Assembly (NCBI GenBank): GCA_947258405.1
Contig: CAMYIE010000004.1
Span: 1 to 64,000, forward strand
DNA length: 64,000 nucleotides
Direction of reading: 5' to 3'
Source of the DNA: an uncultured Eudoraea sp.
GTDB taxonomy: Bacteria; Bacteroidota; Bacteroidia; Flavobacteriales; Flavobacteriaceae
Shown here: piece by piece, positions 29,275 to 38,020 of the stretch
How the letters are laid out: every line of letters starts with the position of its first letter
Position numbering within the stretch: the first letter of the stretch is position 1
Position numbers and translations under genes: made by a program
Notes under the pieces: model-generated
The model's database searches: none
Told to the model about the DNA's origin: nothing
Seen by the model: only the letters and a program-made list of their open reading frames with translations

Positions 29275-29660
29275 GGTTCTTTTTTTTTATTGATTTTTCC
29301 TACGGGGAATTCGGTTTCAATCTCCTTTTGAATCTCAGCAATTTTGGCCCGCTGCCTGGCTACCAGGATTTCTCGTTGTTTTCGTTCCCAGTCGGGACCC
29401 ATGAAATTTTTGGTCACATATATATTAAAAATATGCAGTACCAAGAGGAATCCCCAACCTAACATCACCCATATATACCAGTTCTGTTCCTCACCGTATT
29501 TGAGTACTTTGTTGGCAAGGAACATAAAGGCCGAACTTATTAGAAATACTATAATATGGGTGTACAGAAGCCTTTTTTGTCTGATCCTTTTTTGAGCATA
29601 TTCGAGTTGCATATGCTGTTCTGCGGTCATGCCGGTATCTCTGGTGTTCTTAGAAAACAT
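29259..29660 (-). CDS. 2TM-domain membrane protein
   Basis: This 133-residue protein contains the 2TM domain (PF13239) common in Bacteroidota: an amphipathic start (QLEYAQKRIRQKRLLYTHI), two membrane helices between about residues 36 and 78, then a basic cytoplasmic helix ending in Lys/Glu. Function is unknown; related domains occur as tails of LytTR and histidine-kinase signalling proteins. The ATG at 29660 is chosen over an upstream in-frame TTG at 29684. The gene overlaps folA by 16 bases, so the pair is likely co-translated. Confidence 0.8.
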   Translation of the reverse strand: MFSKNTRDTGMTAEQHMQLEYAQKRIRQKRLLYTHIIVFLISSAFMFLANKVLKYGEEQNWYIWVMLGWGFLLVLHIFNIYVTKNFMGPDWERKQREILVARQRAKIAEIQKEIETEFPVGKINKKKEPWETS

Positions 29661-29720
29661 CCGATTCCTTATCTTTAACCGCAAAGATAATGGATTTAAA
29701 TCCTAAGCAATCAACACACC

Positions 29721-30806
29721 TTGCAACAGTATAGAAAGTCTTTTCCCGGACTGCAGAAATGCATTTATGCCGACACAGCGGCAACCGGACTAATGTATGT
29801 TGAACAGTTAGAATGGCGGCAGCAGCACGATCAGGAGCAGCTCACCAGTGGCAGCTCTAATTGGCCTGATAAAATTGAAATCCTCAACGAAACAAGGAAA
29901 TCGCTCAAAGCTTTTTTTAATACTGGTGAGGCCGAAGTGGCACTTGTACCAAATTTTTCTATTGGTCTTAATATACTGCTCGAAAATCAGCGCCCACAGC
30001 AAAAAGCTCTATTGCTTAAACACGATTATCCATCGGTAAACTGGCCTATTGAGAACCGGGGGTTTATGGTGACTTTTGTTGAGCCCGATGTTAATCTCGA
30101 AAAGAACATAAGCCGAATAGTTGAAACCGAGCAAATCGATGTTCTGGCCTTAAGTCTTGTACAATGGCTTAACGGTGTACGAATACGCCCCGGTTTTTTA
30201 AAAGAGTTAAAGGATCAGTACCCTTCGTTACTGATCATTGCAGATGGTACTCAGTACTGCGGGGCATTTTCATTAGACTTTGATTCCTCCGGTATCGATG
30301 TCCTTGGATCTAGCGGATATAAATGGCTGTTGGGGGGCTATGGAAATGGTTTTATGATAATTAGGAAAACGGCGGTGCCACACTTTATAACACCATCTGC
30401 AGGCTTCAACTCCGCTGACGGTGATCTAAACCAACGACATAGCTATCCTTTTTGGAAACGATTGGAGCCCGGCCATCTCGATAGTTTGAGTTTTGGAAGC
30501 CTGAAGCACTCCCTGGCTTTTCTTCGCGAGATAGGGATGGAACAAATCGATAGCTATAACGAAGATTTGGTGGCATATGCACGAAAAGCTTTCGGCGAAC
30601 TCGGGCTGCTTCAAGATGAGGTTTTGGAACGTAAGGAACATGGAAGCATTTTCAGGCTGGTGGCAGAACGATCCTTATTCGAGCATTTGAAGCGACACGG
30701 CGTGAAGTGTTCATGGCGATCTGGCGGACTAAGGCTTAGTTTTCATTTCTATAACACTGAAAAAGAAATAGATCGAATTGTGGAGATCATCAAAACCAAT
30801 GGATGA
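29721..30806 (+). CDS. Class V aminotransferase-fold PLP enzyme
   Basis: This 361-residue fold-type I PLP enzyme resembles the NifS/kynureninase branch. The PLP-binding lysine is in GSSGYKWLLGGYGNGF, preceded by the Asp-containing IIADGTQYCGAF that holds the pyridine nitrogen. The substrate is not apparent; desulfurase, lyase and transaminase chemistries are all possible in this superfamily. The only usable start in frame is TTG at 29721, because a stop lies seven codons upstream and the next ATG (29793) would remove conserved sequence. It lies 2.9 kb from the ergothioneine genes, which lack an obvious C-S lyase. Confidence 0.82.
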   Translation: MQQYRKSFPGLQKCIYADTAATGLMYVEQLEWRQQHDQEQLTSGSSNWPDKIEILNETRKSLKAFFNTGEAEVALVPNFSIGLNILLENQRPQQKALLLKHDYPSVNWPIENRGFMVTFVEPDVNLEKNISRIVETEQIDVLALSLVQWLNGVRIRPGFLKELKDQYPSLLIIADGTQYCGAFSLDFDSSGIDVLGSSGYKWLLGGYGNGFMIIRKTAVPHFITPSAGFNSADGDLNQRHSYPFWKRLEPGHLDSLSFGSLKHSLAFLREIGMEQIDSYNEDLVAYARKAFGELGLLQDEVLERKEHGSIFRLVAERSLFEHLKRHGVKCSWRSGGLRLSFHFYNTEKEIDRIVEIIKTNG

Positions 30807-30956
30807 TATTTCCTACAATTGAAAATTGGGGTACTTATTTTATCAATGTCTTCAGACTAAGCGGCCAATTTTAATAAATTGATAATTCTACTGTAGTACG
30901 TTGTACGTTAGCGATTTAATAGTTTTTTTTGCAGTATAATTCGTAAATCAAAAAAA

Positions 30957-31253
30957 ATGGCAATCGCTAAACAATATTTAAAGACAAAGCCTGTATGTAA
31001 AGTTACATTTACAGTGCCAGCTGAAGAAGCTAAAAAAGTAGCAGTTGTAGGAGATTTTAATAATTGGAATCCAAAAGGAAATCTCCTTAAAAAACTCAAG
31101 AACGGTACTTTCAAAGGAACATTTGATCTTCCTAAAGAAAACAGTTTCGAATTCAAGTATATCATCGATGGTGAATATGTGATCGAAACCGAAGCAGATC
31201 GTTATCAGTGGAATGATTTCGCTGGTTCTGAAAACGCTGTATTAGAACTCTAA
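30957..31253 (+). CDS. Stand-alone CBM48/isoamylase-early-set domain protein
   Basis: This 98-residue protein is a single immunoglobulin-like domain of the glycogen-binding CBM48 type, with VAVVGDFNNWNP and FEFKYIIDGEYVIE, the two hallmark stretches. Such domains normally accompany branching or debranching enzymes or AMPK; here it stands alone without a signal peptide. A glycan-binding or regulatory role is inferred. It ends at a strong terminator and faces the DUF427 gene. Confidence 0.85.
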   Translation: MAIAKQYLKTKPVCKVTFTVPAEEAKKVAVVGDFNNWNPKGNLLKKLKNGTFKGTFDLPKENSFEFKYIIDGEYVIETEADRYQWNDFAGSENAVLEL

Positions 31254-31261
31254 GAATCGAG

Positions 31262-31288
31262 CCGGGAACTTAGTTCCCGGTTTTTTTT
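31262..31288 (+). terminator. Intrinsic terminator after the CBM48-like gene
   Basis: CCGGGAAC (31262-31269) pairs with GTTCCCGG (31273-31280) across a 3-base loop and is followed by eight T. The T-run reaches the stop codon of the convergent DUF427 gene. Confidence 0.92.
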
Positions 31289-31568
31289 ATTCCACAACTT
31301 CCACGCCTTTCCAAAAGGCGACATAACCTTTTATTTGCCTGGCCAGTTCACTGGTTTCAGGATAATACCAGGCAGCATCCTTGTTCTCCTGATCATCTAC
31401 ATTTATTGTATAGTAGGAGGCCGTTCCCTTCCATGGACACATGCTTTGTGTCTCACTTTTCACAAAATATTCCTTATTGATACTTTCAGGAGGAAAATAA
31501 TGATTGTTTTCAATAACTATAGTCCTGTCGCTTTGTGCGATAACCTTATTATTCCAAATTGCTTTCAC
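31287..31568 (-). CDS. DUF427 protein coupled to egtD
   Basis: This 93-residue protein is a DUF427 member: KAIWNNKVIAQSDRTIVIENNHYFP, then CPWKGTASYYT, then AWYYPETSELARQIKGYVAFW. The family is small, cytoplasmic and of unknown function. The conserved Cys in CPWKG and Trp/Tyr residues suggest a small-molecule site, but no reaction is known. It starts with GTG, and that codon overlaps the egtD stop by 4 bases (GTGA). This marks it as the third gene of the egtB-egtD unit and links it by position to ergothioneine metabolism. Confidence 0.88.
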   Translation of the reverse strand: MKAIWNNKVIAQSDRTIVIENNHYFPPESINKEYFVKSETQSMCPWKGTASYYTINVDDQENKDAAWYYPETSELARQIKGYVAFWKGVEVVE

Positions 31569-32542
31569 TTTATATCCTTTTTAAATATATAATCCTTATA
31601 TCCTTTGTCCTGGTTGCTGAAAATAGCTGATACGATGAGGCCGGCTTTTCCAGCCAACCAATGTACAATTCCATCATCGTATTTTTGAGAGATTTCTGTA
31701 TGTATGGTTTCCCATGGATTGAAGCTTACTTCTAAGTCCAGCGATTCGATCCTTACAGTCTGTAGTTTCCTGGAAACCAAAAAGCTCTTTGCGGTACCAG
31801 TTTCCGGATCATAGACCTCCCAGTGTTTAAAATGGTCTGGATTAAAATTGCCTCCCAGTTCATTGTTAATCCTATGCAGGATATTTTTGTTGAATGCCTC
31901 AGTAATCCCTGTGGCATCGTTATAAGCATCCAGTATACGCTGCGGGTCTTTTTTCTGATCGAATCCAACAAAAAGCAAATCATCGTCAGTCATAACATGC
32001 TGAAGCCTGGAGAGAAAATCAACAGCATCCGGATGTAGTAGATTACCAATATTAGACCCCAGAAATAAGATTACTTTCCTACTGCCATTTAAGGTGCTCA
32101 AATGTTTTAGCACTTCAAAATAAGTACCTTGTCTTGTTGAAACAACTACATCGGGAAGTTCATTTTGTATAGACATCTCCAGGGAGTCGAGCGCATTCCG
32201 ACTGATATCTATAGGGGTATATTTGAAAGAGATTTTCCTCCCGGCCATATGTTCAAGGAGAATTTTTGTCTTTTTTCCATCTCCTGCCCCCAGCTCTATA
32301 ATATTGATTTGATCTGCTCCCTCTACAAACTGGTCAACAATAGTCTCCTTATGGGTTGATAGTATGTCGAATTCGGCGTTGGTGAGATAATACTCTGGCA
32401 TCTCCATGATCTGTTGAAAAAGCCTGTCGCCCCGTTCATCATAAAAATATTTAGAAGACAGATGTTTAGGGTACGTGGTTAGTCCATCGTACACCTCTGT
32501 TGCAAATTGAGTCTTGAAAGTTGTTGCGGTCTTTTCTTGCAT
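31565..32542 (-). CDS. egtD: L-histidine N-alpha-methyltransferase EgtD
   Basis: EgtD adds three methyl groups from SAM to histidine, giving hercynine, the first step of ergothioneine synthesis. The 325-residue length matches. The SAM-binding motif IELGAGDGKKT is at residues 82-92, and the PKHLSSKYFYDERGDRLF start and NIGNLLHPDAVDFL segments are typical. It follows egtB by 16 bases on the same strand and overlaps the DUF427 gene. Confidence 0.94.
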   Translation of the reverse strand: MQEKTATTFKTQFATEVYDGLTTYPKHLSSKYFYDERGDRLFQQIMEMPEYYLTNAEFDILSTHKETIVDQFVEGADQINIIELGAGDGKKTKILLEHMAGRKISFKYTPIDISRNALDSLEMSIQNELPDVVVSTRQGTYFEVLKHLSTLNGSRKVILFLGSNIGNLLHPDAVDFLSRLQHVMTDDDLLFVGFDQKKDPQRILDAYNDATGITEAFNKNILHRINNELGGNFNPDHFKHWEVYDPETGTAKSFLVSRKLQTVRIESLDLEVSFNPWETIHTEISQKYDDGIVHWLAGKAGLIVSAIFSNQDKGYKDYIFKKDIK

Positions 32543-32558
32543 ATTGTTTATGTCGGGA

Positions 32559-33719
32559 TTAACGCGCTAACCTTAATCCGGTAAATTGCCAACGGAGATG
32601 TGGGTGAAAGAAATTGCGATAGGTAGAACGTGTATGGTCTTGAGGGGTAGCCAGTGAACCACCGCGCAGCACTTTCTGGTTTACCATAAATTTACCATTG
32701 TATTCACCCAGGGCACCTTCTGCTTTCTTATATCCAGGGTAGGGCAGATAAGCACTTTCTGTCCATTCCCATCGGGCTCCCCAGCTAAAACGATCCTGTG
32801 AGGTTTCCCATTCAAATTCGGTGGGTAATCGGCAACCTTTCCATTGCGCATAGGCAAATGCCTCATAATATGAAATATGAGTTACTGCGGCTTCCGGCTT
32901 CACTTTTACTAGTCCGCCCATGCTATAATGATGCCATTGCCCATAGATCTGATGCCAGTATAAGGGAGATGTAATTTTATTCTGAACTACCCAGTCCCAT
33001 GCTTCGGCATGCCATAGTTCAAATTTTCCATATCCTCCAGCTTCGATAAATTCCAGGTACTCTCTGTTGGTTACCAAACGGTCAGAAATCTCATAGGCCT
33101 CCAGAAATATACGGTGCCTTCCTAATTCGTTATCGTAACAGAAGTCTGTTGTGCTATGACCGATCTCAAATATACCTTCATCCATGGCGATCCAATACTG
33201 GTTGGGATGAAGTGCTTTATTTTCGGAAAAATGTTCGGAGTAGACAGGTAGTAGTGGGTTGTTCCCCAAAATATATTTGATGTCGGTAAGAAGAAGTTCC
33301 TGGTGCTGTTTTTCGTGATGGATTCCGATTTCGAGTATTTCCAAAAAGGCGTCGCTTTCTTCGCCCTCAAAAAATTCTTTTATAGCCGAGGTAACATAAT
33401 GCCGATAATCGTACACCTGCTGTACCGAGGGCCGGGAAAGATTTCCCCGATCGGCCCGAACTACACGTTTGCCTACAGCCTCGTAATAACTATTAAAAAC
33501 AAAGGCAAAATCATCATCGAATAACTTATAACCGGTCGCATGAGATTTCAGTATAAATTCTTCGTAAAACCAGGTGGTATGGCCAAGGTGCCATTTTGGA
33601 GGAGAAACATCTACCACGGGCTGAACCACATAGTCTTCTATCTCGAGAGGACGACAAATGTTTTCGGTTTGACGTCGGGTTTCCAGAAAAAAATCCAAAA
33701 GGGTTTCTGTAGTTGTCAT
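32559..33719 (-). CDS. egtB: Ergothioneine sulfoxide synthase EgtB
   Basis: EgtB is a non-heme iron enzyme that uses oxygen to join hercynine to a thiol donor. The N-terminal DinB-like domain carries the presumed iron ligands: His47 in KWHLGHTTW and His135 with His139 in the HxxxHxE motif (HEKQHQE). The C-terminal half (about 180-386) is the formylglycine-generating-enzyme-type domain with CRLPTEFEWE and LRGGSLATP. The 386-residue length is near that of the family. No EgtC amidohydrolase is adjacent, which would fit direct use of cysteine rather than gamma-glutamylcysteine; this is inference. Confidence 0.93.
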   Translation of the reverse strand: MTTTETLLDFFLETRRQTENICRPLEIEDYVVQPVVDVSPPKWHLGHTTWFYEEFILKSHATGYKLFDDDFAFVFNSYYEAVGKRVVRADRGNLSRPSVQQVYDYRHYVTSAIKEFFEGEESDAFLEILEIGIHHEKQHQELLLTDIKYILGNNPLLPVYSEHFSENKALHPNQYWIAMDEGIFEIGHSTTDFCYDNELGRHRIFLEAYEISDRLVTNREYLEFIEAGGYGKFELWHAEAWDWVVQNKITSPLYWHQIYGQWHHYSMGGLVKVKPEAAVTHISYYEAFAYAQWKGCRLPTEFEWETSQDRFSWGARWEWTESAYLPYPGYKKAEGALGEYNGKFMVNQKVLRGGSLATPQDHTRSTYRNFFHPHLRWQFTGLRLAR

Positions 33720-33907
33720 AGCCAGATTTTATTTCTAAAGATAAGATATTTTCAATTCGATTAAAACCTGAAAGTAATGGGAATGAAGTAAGGAATGGCA
33801 AAAGGCTTATCGATATCTATTGCAAGTGAACTCTTTAGTAAATCAAAGGTGATTTCACAAGAAAGAACAGATTGACCGCTTAAGGTTATGTGCTTTTTAA
33901 TACTGTA

Positions 33908-34732
33908 TTAAACAGCGACAGCACCTTTAATATGCGGATGCGGGTTGTAATTTAGCAAGCTGAAATCTTCGAATTTAAAGTCGAAAATATCTTTTACTTC
34001 AGGATTCAGTATCATTTTTGGCAAGGGTCGGGGTTCTCTGCTGAGTTGTAACTCTATTTGCTCCAGGTGATTATTGTAGATATGGGCATCCCCGAATGTA
34101 TGCACAAAATCCCCGGCCTCATAGCCGCAAACCTGGGCTACCATCATTGTAAGCAGGGCATAGGATGCAATATTGAAGGGTACCCCTAAAAAGATGTCTG
34201 CGCTACGCTGGTAAAGTTGGCAGGAAAGCTTGCCATCGGAGACATAGAATTGAAAAAAGGCATGGCAGGGTGGGAGTGCAGCTTTTCCATTCGAAACATT
34301 GTCGGCGAAAGATATAGAAGTATCGGGTAAAACACCTGGGTTCCAGGCAGTGATCATAATCCGCCGACTGTCGGGGTTATGCTTAATATTATGGATGGCA
34401 TTTTTGATCTGGTCGATCCCTTCCCCATTCCAATTCCGCCATTGTTCGCCATAAACTGGACCAAGGTTACCATCGGTATCGGCCCAATCGTTCCAAATCC
34501 TAACTCCGTTCTCCTGCAGATACTGCACATTAGTGTCTCCCTGAAGGAACCATAGCAATTCGTATATAATGGATTTCAGGTGGATCTTTTTAGTGGTCAC
34601 CAGCGGAAAGCCTTCCTGCAGGTCGAAGCGCATCTGGTGGCCAAAAATACTGATCGTGCCTGTACCGGTCCGGTCTTCCTTACGACTACCGTTTTTGAGT
34701 ACTTCTTTTAAAAGGTCGTGATACTGTTTCAT
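33908..34732 (-). CDS. thyA: Thymidylate synthase
   Basis: ThyA methylates dUMP to dTMP with methylene-tetrahydrofolate, producing dihydrofolate. The 274-residue chain has the nucleophile Cys156 in [11 protein letters not shown], phosphate-binding Arg in RTGTGT and DSRRIMI, and the C-terminal IKGAVAV. About 10 residues are inserted before the active-site cysteine compared with the 264-residue E. coli enzyme ([14 protein letters not shown]). It lies 95 bases downstream of the nucleoside transporter on the same strand. Confidence 0.97.
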   Translation of the reverse strand: MKQYHDLLKEVLKNGSRKEDRTGTGTISIFGHQMRFDLQEGFPLVTTKKIHLKSIIYELLWFLQGDTNVQYLQENGVRIWNDWADTDGNLGPVYGEQWRNWNGEGIDQIKNAIHNIKHNPDSRRIMITAWNPGVLPDTSISFADNVSNGKAALPPCHAFFQFYVSDGKLSCQLYQRSADIFLGVPFNIASYALLTMMVAQVCGYEAGDFVHTFGDAHIYNNHLEQIELQLSREPRPLPKMILNPEVKDIFDFKFEDFSLLNYNPHPHIKGAVAV

Positions 34733-34827
34733 ACATCATATACTTTCTCCAGCGAAAATAGCGAAACTGTAAGAGTTGACCTTTTGTGATTTTTCAAAAC
34801 TTATTAACGGGTTACCCGAACAATAGA

Positions 34828-36288
34828 TCATCCAAGGATCATACCGGCCATTGTAGCTGAGAGTAATGAAGCCAGTGTACCCCCAAGCACAGCTCTTAAA
34901 CCAAATTCGGATAAGGTTTTGCGCTGCCCCGGGGCAAGTGATCCAATGCCGCCAATTTGTATTCCGATGGAGGCGAAATTGGCAAACCCACATAGCATAT
35001 AAGTTGCCATGATCACCGATTTGTTAAAACTAAAATGGGTGCCGCTGCTGAAATCTTTCAGTTCTGCCAACTGGATATAACCGATAAATTCACTTGCTGC
35101 AAGCTTGATGCCCAACAATTGTCCCATCAGCATTATATCTGCGGTATTTACGCCTATTAGCCACATTAGCGGGGCGAAGACTACTCCTAGTATGGCTTCC
35201 AGAGAGAGTTGTTCGTAATAGGAGTTTTCTGCGATCCAGGTATTCAGGGTAGAAAAATCGCCCACCCACCCCAATATGCCATTGATCATAGCGATAAATG
35301 CAACAAACACCAAAAGCATAGCACCAACGTTCACCGCCAGTTTCAGACCTTCGGTAGTCCCGTTGGCAATAGCATCGAGCAGGTTGGAACCTATCTTCTC
35401 CTCAGAGATCTTGATCTCTTTATTAACCGGTTCGGTCTGCGGGTACAATATTTTGGACATCACGATTGCTCCCGGGGCCGCCATCACAGAGGCTGCGATG
35501 AGGTGTCTTGCAAATTCGAGTCGTAGCTGTTCGTCATTGCCACCTAAAAATCCAATATAGGCAGCAAGGACACCTCCCGCTACAGTGGCCATACCTCCGA
35601 TCATCACCAGTAGGATCTCGGAACGGTTCATTTTTTCCAGATAGGCTTTTATTAGCAGTGGTGCTTCGGTCTGACCAAGAAAAATATTCCCGGAAACACT
35701 GAGGCTCTCAGCTCCCGAGATTCCCAGGACCCTGGTTAGTAACCAGGCCAGCAGTTTTACAAGCTTTTGAATGATCCCCAGATAGTAAAGTACAGAAGTA
35801 AGCGCCGAGAAAAAGATAATGGTAGGCAATATCTGAAAAGCAAAAATATACCCAATATTGGGATTATCCAGATTTAGAAGTCCGCCGAACAGGAATTCGC
35901 TTCCTGCCAGTGTAAAGTTCAGGATCTCGTTGAAAAATCCACCCAAAACATTAAAGAACCATTGTATGGCAGGAACCTTTAGGATTCCAATCGCCAGGAC
36001 AAGCTGCAGTCCCAGGCCAATTCCTGCAGTTTTCCAATTGATGGCCCTGCGTTTGGCACTAAAGAGAAAAGCGATTACCACAAGAGCAAAAAGGCCCAGT
36101 AAACCTCTAAGAAGCGTATTGATCGAAAATCCTTCATTAGGCAATATGCCAGTCTGCTGATCCAGATCGTTTAAAGTAATGGTCTCTACGGCAGAAATCA
36201 CGCTTTCCCCTGGTGGAGTGTTCTGGGCGACGACGGTTAAGGAAAGCAGCAGTAAAAATGCGAGAAGGATCCGAAGCCGTATATTCAT
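34828..36288 (-). CDS. NupC/CNT-family nucleoside transporter
   Basis: Concentrative nucleoside transporters import nucleosides with Na+ or H+. This 486-residue protein has the expected multi-helix pattern and the substrate-site motif GNIFLGQTEAPLLIKAYL, then the later VGVNTADIMLMGQLLG. It has an additional N-terminal extension of about 60 residues that begins with a signal-like segment (LLAFLLLLSLTVVAQ), common in Bacteroidota members. It is followed by thyA, so nucleoside uptake and dTMP synthesis may be co-expressed. Confidence 0.93.
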   Translation of the reverse strand: MNIRLRILLAFLLLLSLTVVAQNTPPGESVISAVETITLNDLDQQTGILPNEGFSINTLLRGLLGLFALVVIAFLFSAKRRAINWKTAGIGLGLQLVLAIGILKVPAIQWFFNVLGGFFNEILNFTLAGSEFLFGGLLNLDNPNIGYIFAFQILPTIIFFSALTSVLYYLGIIQKLVKLLAWLLTRVLGISGAESLSVSGNIFLGQTEAPLLIKAYLEKMNRSEILLVMIGGMATVAGGVLAAYIGFLGGNDEQLRLEFARHLIAASVMAAPGAIVMSKILYPQTEPVNKEIKISEEKIGSNLLDAIANGTTEGLKLAVNVGAMLLVFVAFIAMINGILGWVGDFSTLNTWIAENSYYEQLSLEAILGVVFAPLMWLIGVNTADIMLMGQLLGIKLAASEFIGYIQLAELKDFSSGTHFSFNKSVIMATYMLCGFANFASIGIQIGGIGSLAPGQRKTLSEFGLRAVLGGTLASLLSATMAGMILG

Positions 36289-36303
36289 AGATTTTGAGCT
36301 ATA

Positions 36304-36936
36304 TTAACGCTTCCTCTTTGAAATTTCGTCCCTGATTTTAGCGGCTTTTTCGTAATCCTCGTTGGTCACAGCTTTTTCCAGTTCCTGTCGGAGTTCATCC
36401 AGACTAAGCTCTTTGTAAGGGGTTCCTGATCCCGGATCGATTTCTACAGTTTCACCTTCCTGAAGGATCTCATCAACAACGATACTATCGTCTCCTTCTT
36501 CTTTTTCTTTTTCCTTGGAGGAAAACTTGAGAAATATACCCGCCTTATCCAGAATGGTTTTATAAGTAAATATAGGGGCGTTAAAACGAAGTGCCAGTGC
36601 AATAGCATCGCTGGTTCTGGCATCGATGATCTCCTCGATCTTATCTCTTTCACAAATAATGCTCGAATAAAAGACCCCATCTACCAGTTTGTGTATAATA
36701 ACCTGTTTTACAACGATGTTGAAACGGTCCGAAAAATTTTTGAATAAATCGTGTGTAAGCGGTCTGGGTGGTTTGATTTCCTTTTCCAAAGCGATCGCAA
36801 TCGACTGGGCCTCAAAGGCACCAATAACAATGGGGAGTTTCCGGTCTCCTTCCACCTCATTCAGAATCAGGGCATACGCGCCATTCTGAGTCTGACTGTA
36901 GGATATACCCTTTATTTTTAACCTTACCAAGCTCAT
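36304..36936 (-). CDS. Bifunctional nuclease family protein (DUF151 plus UVR)
   Basis: Residues 1 to about 140 are a DUF151/bifunctional-nuclease domain (KLPIVIGAFEAQSIAIALE and RTSDAIALALRFNAPIF). Residues about 174-210 form a UVR helical hairpin (LSLDELRQELEKAVTNEDYEKAAKIRDEI), the motif that joins UvrB to UvrC. The plant homologue degrades DNA and RNA and affects defence gene expression; the bacterial role is not settled. The gene lies 15 bases upstream of the nucleoside transporter on the same strand, and a link to nucleic-acid salvage is possible. Confidence 0.88.
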   Translation of the reverse strand: MSLVRLKIKGISYSQTQNGAYALILNEVEGDRKLPIVIGAFEAQSIAIALEKEIKPPRPLTHDLFKNFSDRFNIVVKQVIIHKLVDGVFYSSIICERDKIEEIIDARTSDAIALALRFNAPIFTYKTILDKAGIFLKFSSKEKEKEEGDDSIVVDEILQEGETVEIDPGSGTPYKELSLDELRQELEKAVTNEDYEKAAKIRDEISKRKR

Positions 36937-37011
36937 ACCTCACAAACCATGCAGATCCTTCAGGTACATGCTCTGAAATGGACTGCTCTTAAGGCTACAA
37001 ATTAACAAAAA

Positions 37012-37980
37012 TTAAGCGTTTTGGGCCTTAAATTCCTTTAATTTTTCGGTGAGTTTGGGTACTACCTCAAAGGCGTCTCCTACGATACCATAATCGGCGG
37101 CCTTGAAAAATGGTGCTTCCGGATCGGTATTGATTACCACCTTTACTTTAGAGGCATTGATTCCAGCCAGATGTTGTATCGCACCGGAAATTCCGATAGC
37201 AACATAGAGATTACATGCCACAGGTTTGCCGGTTTGCCCAACATGCTCGCTATGGGGCCTCCACCCCATATCCGAAACCGGTTTTGAACAGGCCGTAGCT
37301 GCGCCTAATACATCGGCTAACTCTTCAACCAGTCCCCAGTTCTCCGGACCTTTAAGCCCACGACCCCCGGAGACTACAATATCTGCATCGGCGATGGTGA
37401 CTTTACCGGTGACCCGCTCAACATTTACAGATCTGGTATTAAAATCCGAATCGCCAACATCTGTACTCAACTCCTCTATGCTTCCATCAACTTTATTTTC
37501 TACCAGGCCAAAGGAATTGTTAGAAACACCAATGATCCTGAAATCGGTATTTATACGGGTATGCGCAAATCCCTTGTTGCTAAATGTCATGCGTTTTACT
37601 ACCAGGGGTTCTATACTGAGAGGCCGGGCCATGACATTCGGAACGAATCCTGCCTTCAACTTGGCTGCCAGGATACCTCCCATATATTTTGCATCTGTGG
37701 TAGCACTTAAGATCAGGGTATGGGCCGATTGTTTTGTGGCTATATCCGCTATAACCTGGGCAAAAACCCTAGCGTTAAACATTTTTAGGTTTTCGTCTTT
37801 TACATGGAGTACTTTATTTACACCGTAGTCGAAAAGGGCATCGCAGCTTTCTGCATTAAAGGCGATTGCTACCAGTGGCTGACCTGTTTTTTCTGCGAGG
37901 TCGTATGCGTAGGACACGGCTTCAAAAGCGTTTTTTTTAAAATTTCCGTTGAGAGTTTCTGTATAAACTAGAACTGCCAT
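37012..37980 (-). CDS. etfA: Electron transfer flavoprotein, alpha subunit
   Basis: EtfA with EtfB carries electrons from acyl-CoA and other dehydrogenases to the quinone pool. The 322 residues contain the FAD-binding C-terminal domain with IVVSGGRGLKGPENW, RPHSEHVGQTGKPVACNLYVAIGISGAIQHLAG and INTDPEAPFF. Length is normal. It lies 40 bases downstream of etfB on the same strand and shares its promoter. Confidence 0.96.
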   Translation of the reverse strand: MAVLVYTETLNGNFKKNAFEAVSYAYDLAEKTGQPLVAIAFNAESCDALFDYGVNKVLHVKDENLKMFNARVFAQVIADIATKQSAHTLILSATTDAKYMGGILAAKLKAGFVPNVMARPLSIEPLVVKRMTFSNKGFAHTRINTDFRIIGVSNNSFGLVENKVDGSIEELSTDVGDSDFNTRSVNVERVTGKVTIADADIVVSGGRGLKGPENWGLVEELADVLGAATACSKPVSDMGWRPHSEHVGQTGKPVACNLYVAIGISGAIQHLAGINASKVKVVINTDPEAPFFKAADYGIVGDAFEVVPKLTEKLKEFKAQNA

Positions 37981-38020
37981 TTTTAATTTAGATTTTCAGA
38001 TAATAATATGAGTTAACGGA

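Noticed and set aside
37226-37828. 200-codon open frame opposite etfA
   Set aside because: Fully antisense to a clear etfA gene, with low-complexity Ser/Thr/Pro composition typical of reversed coding sequence.
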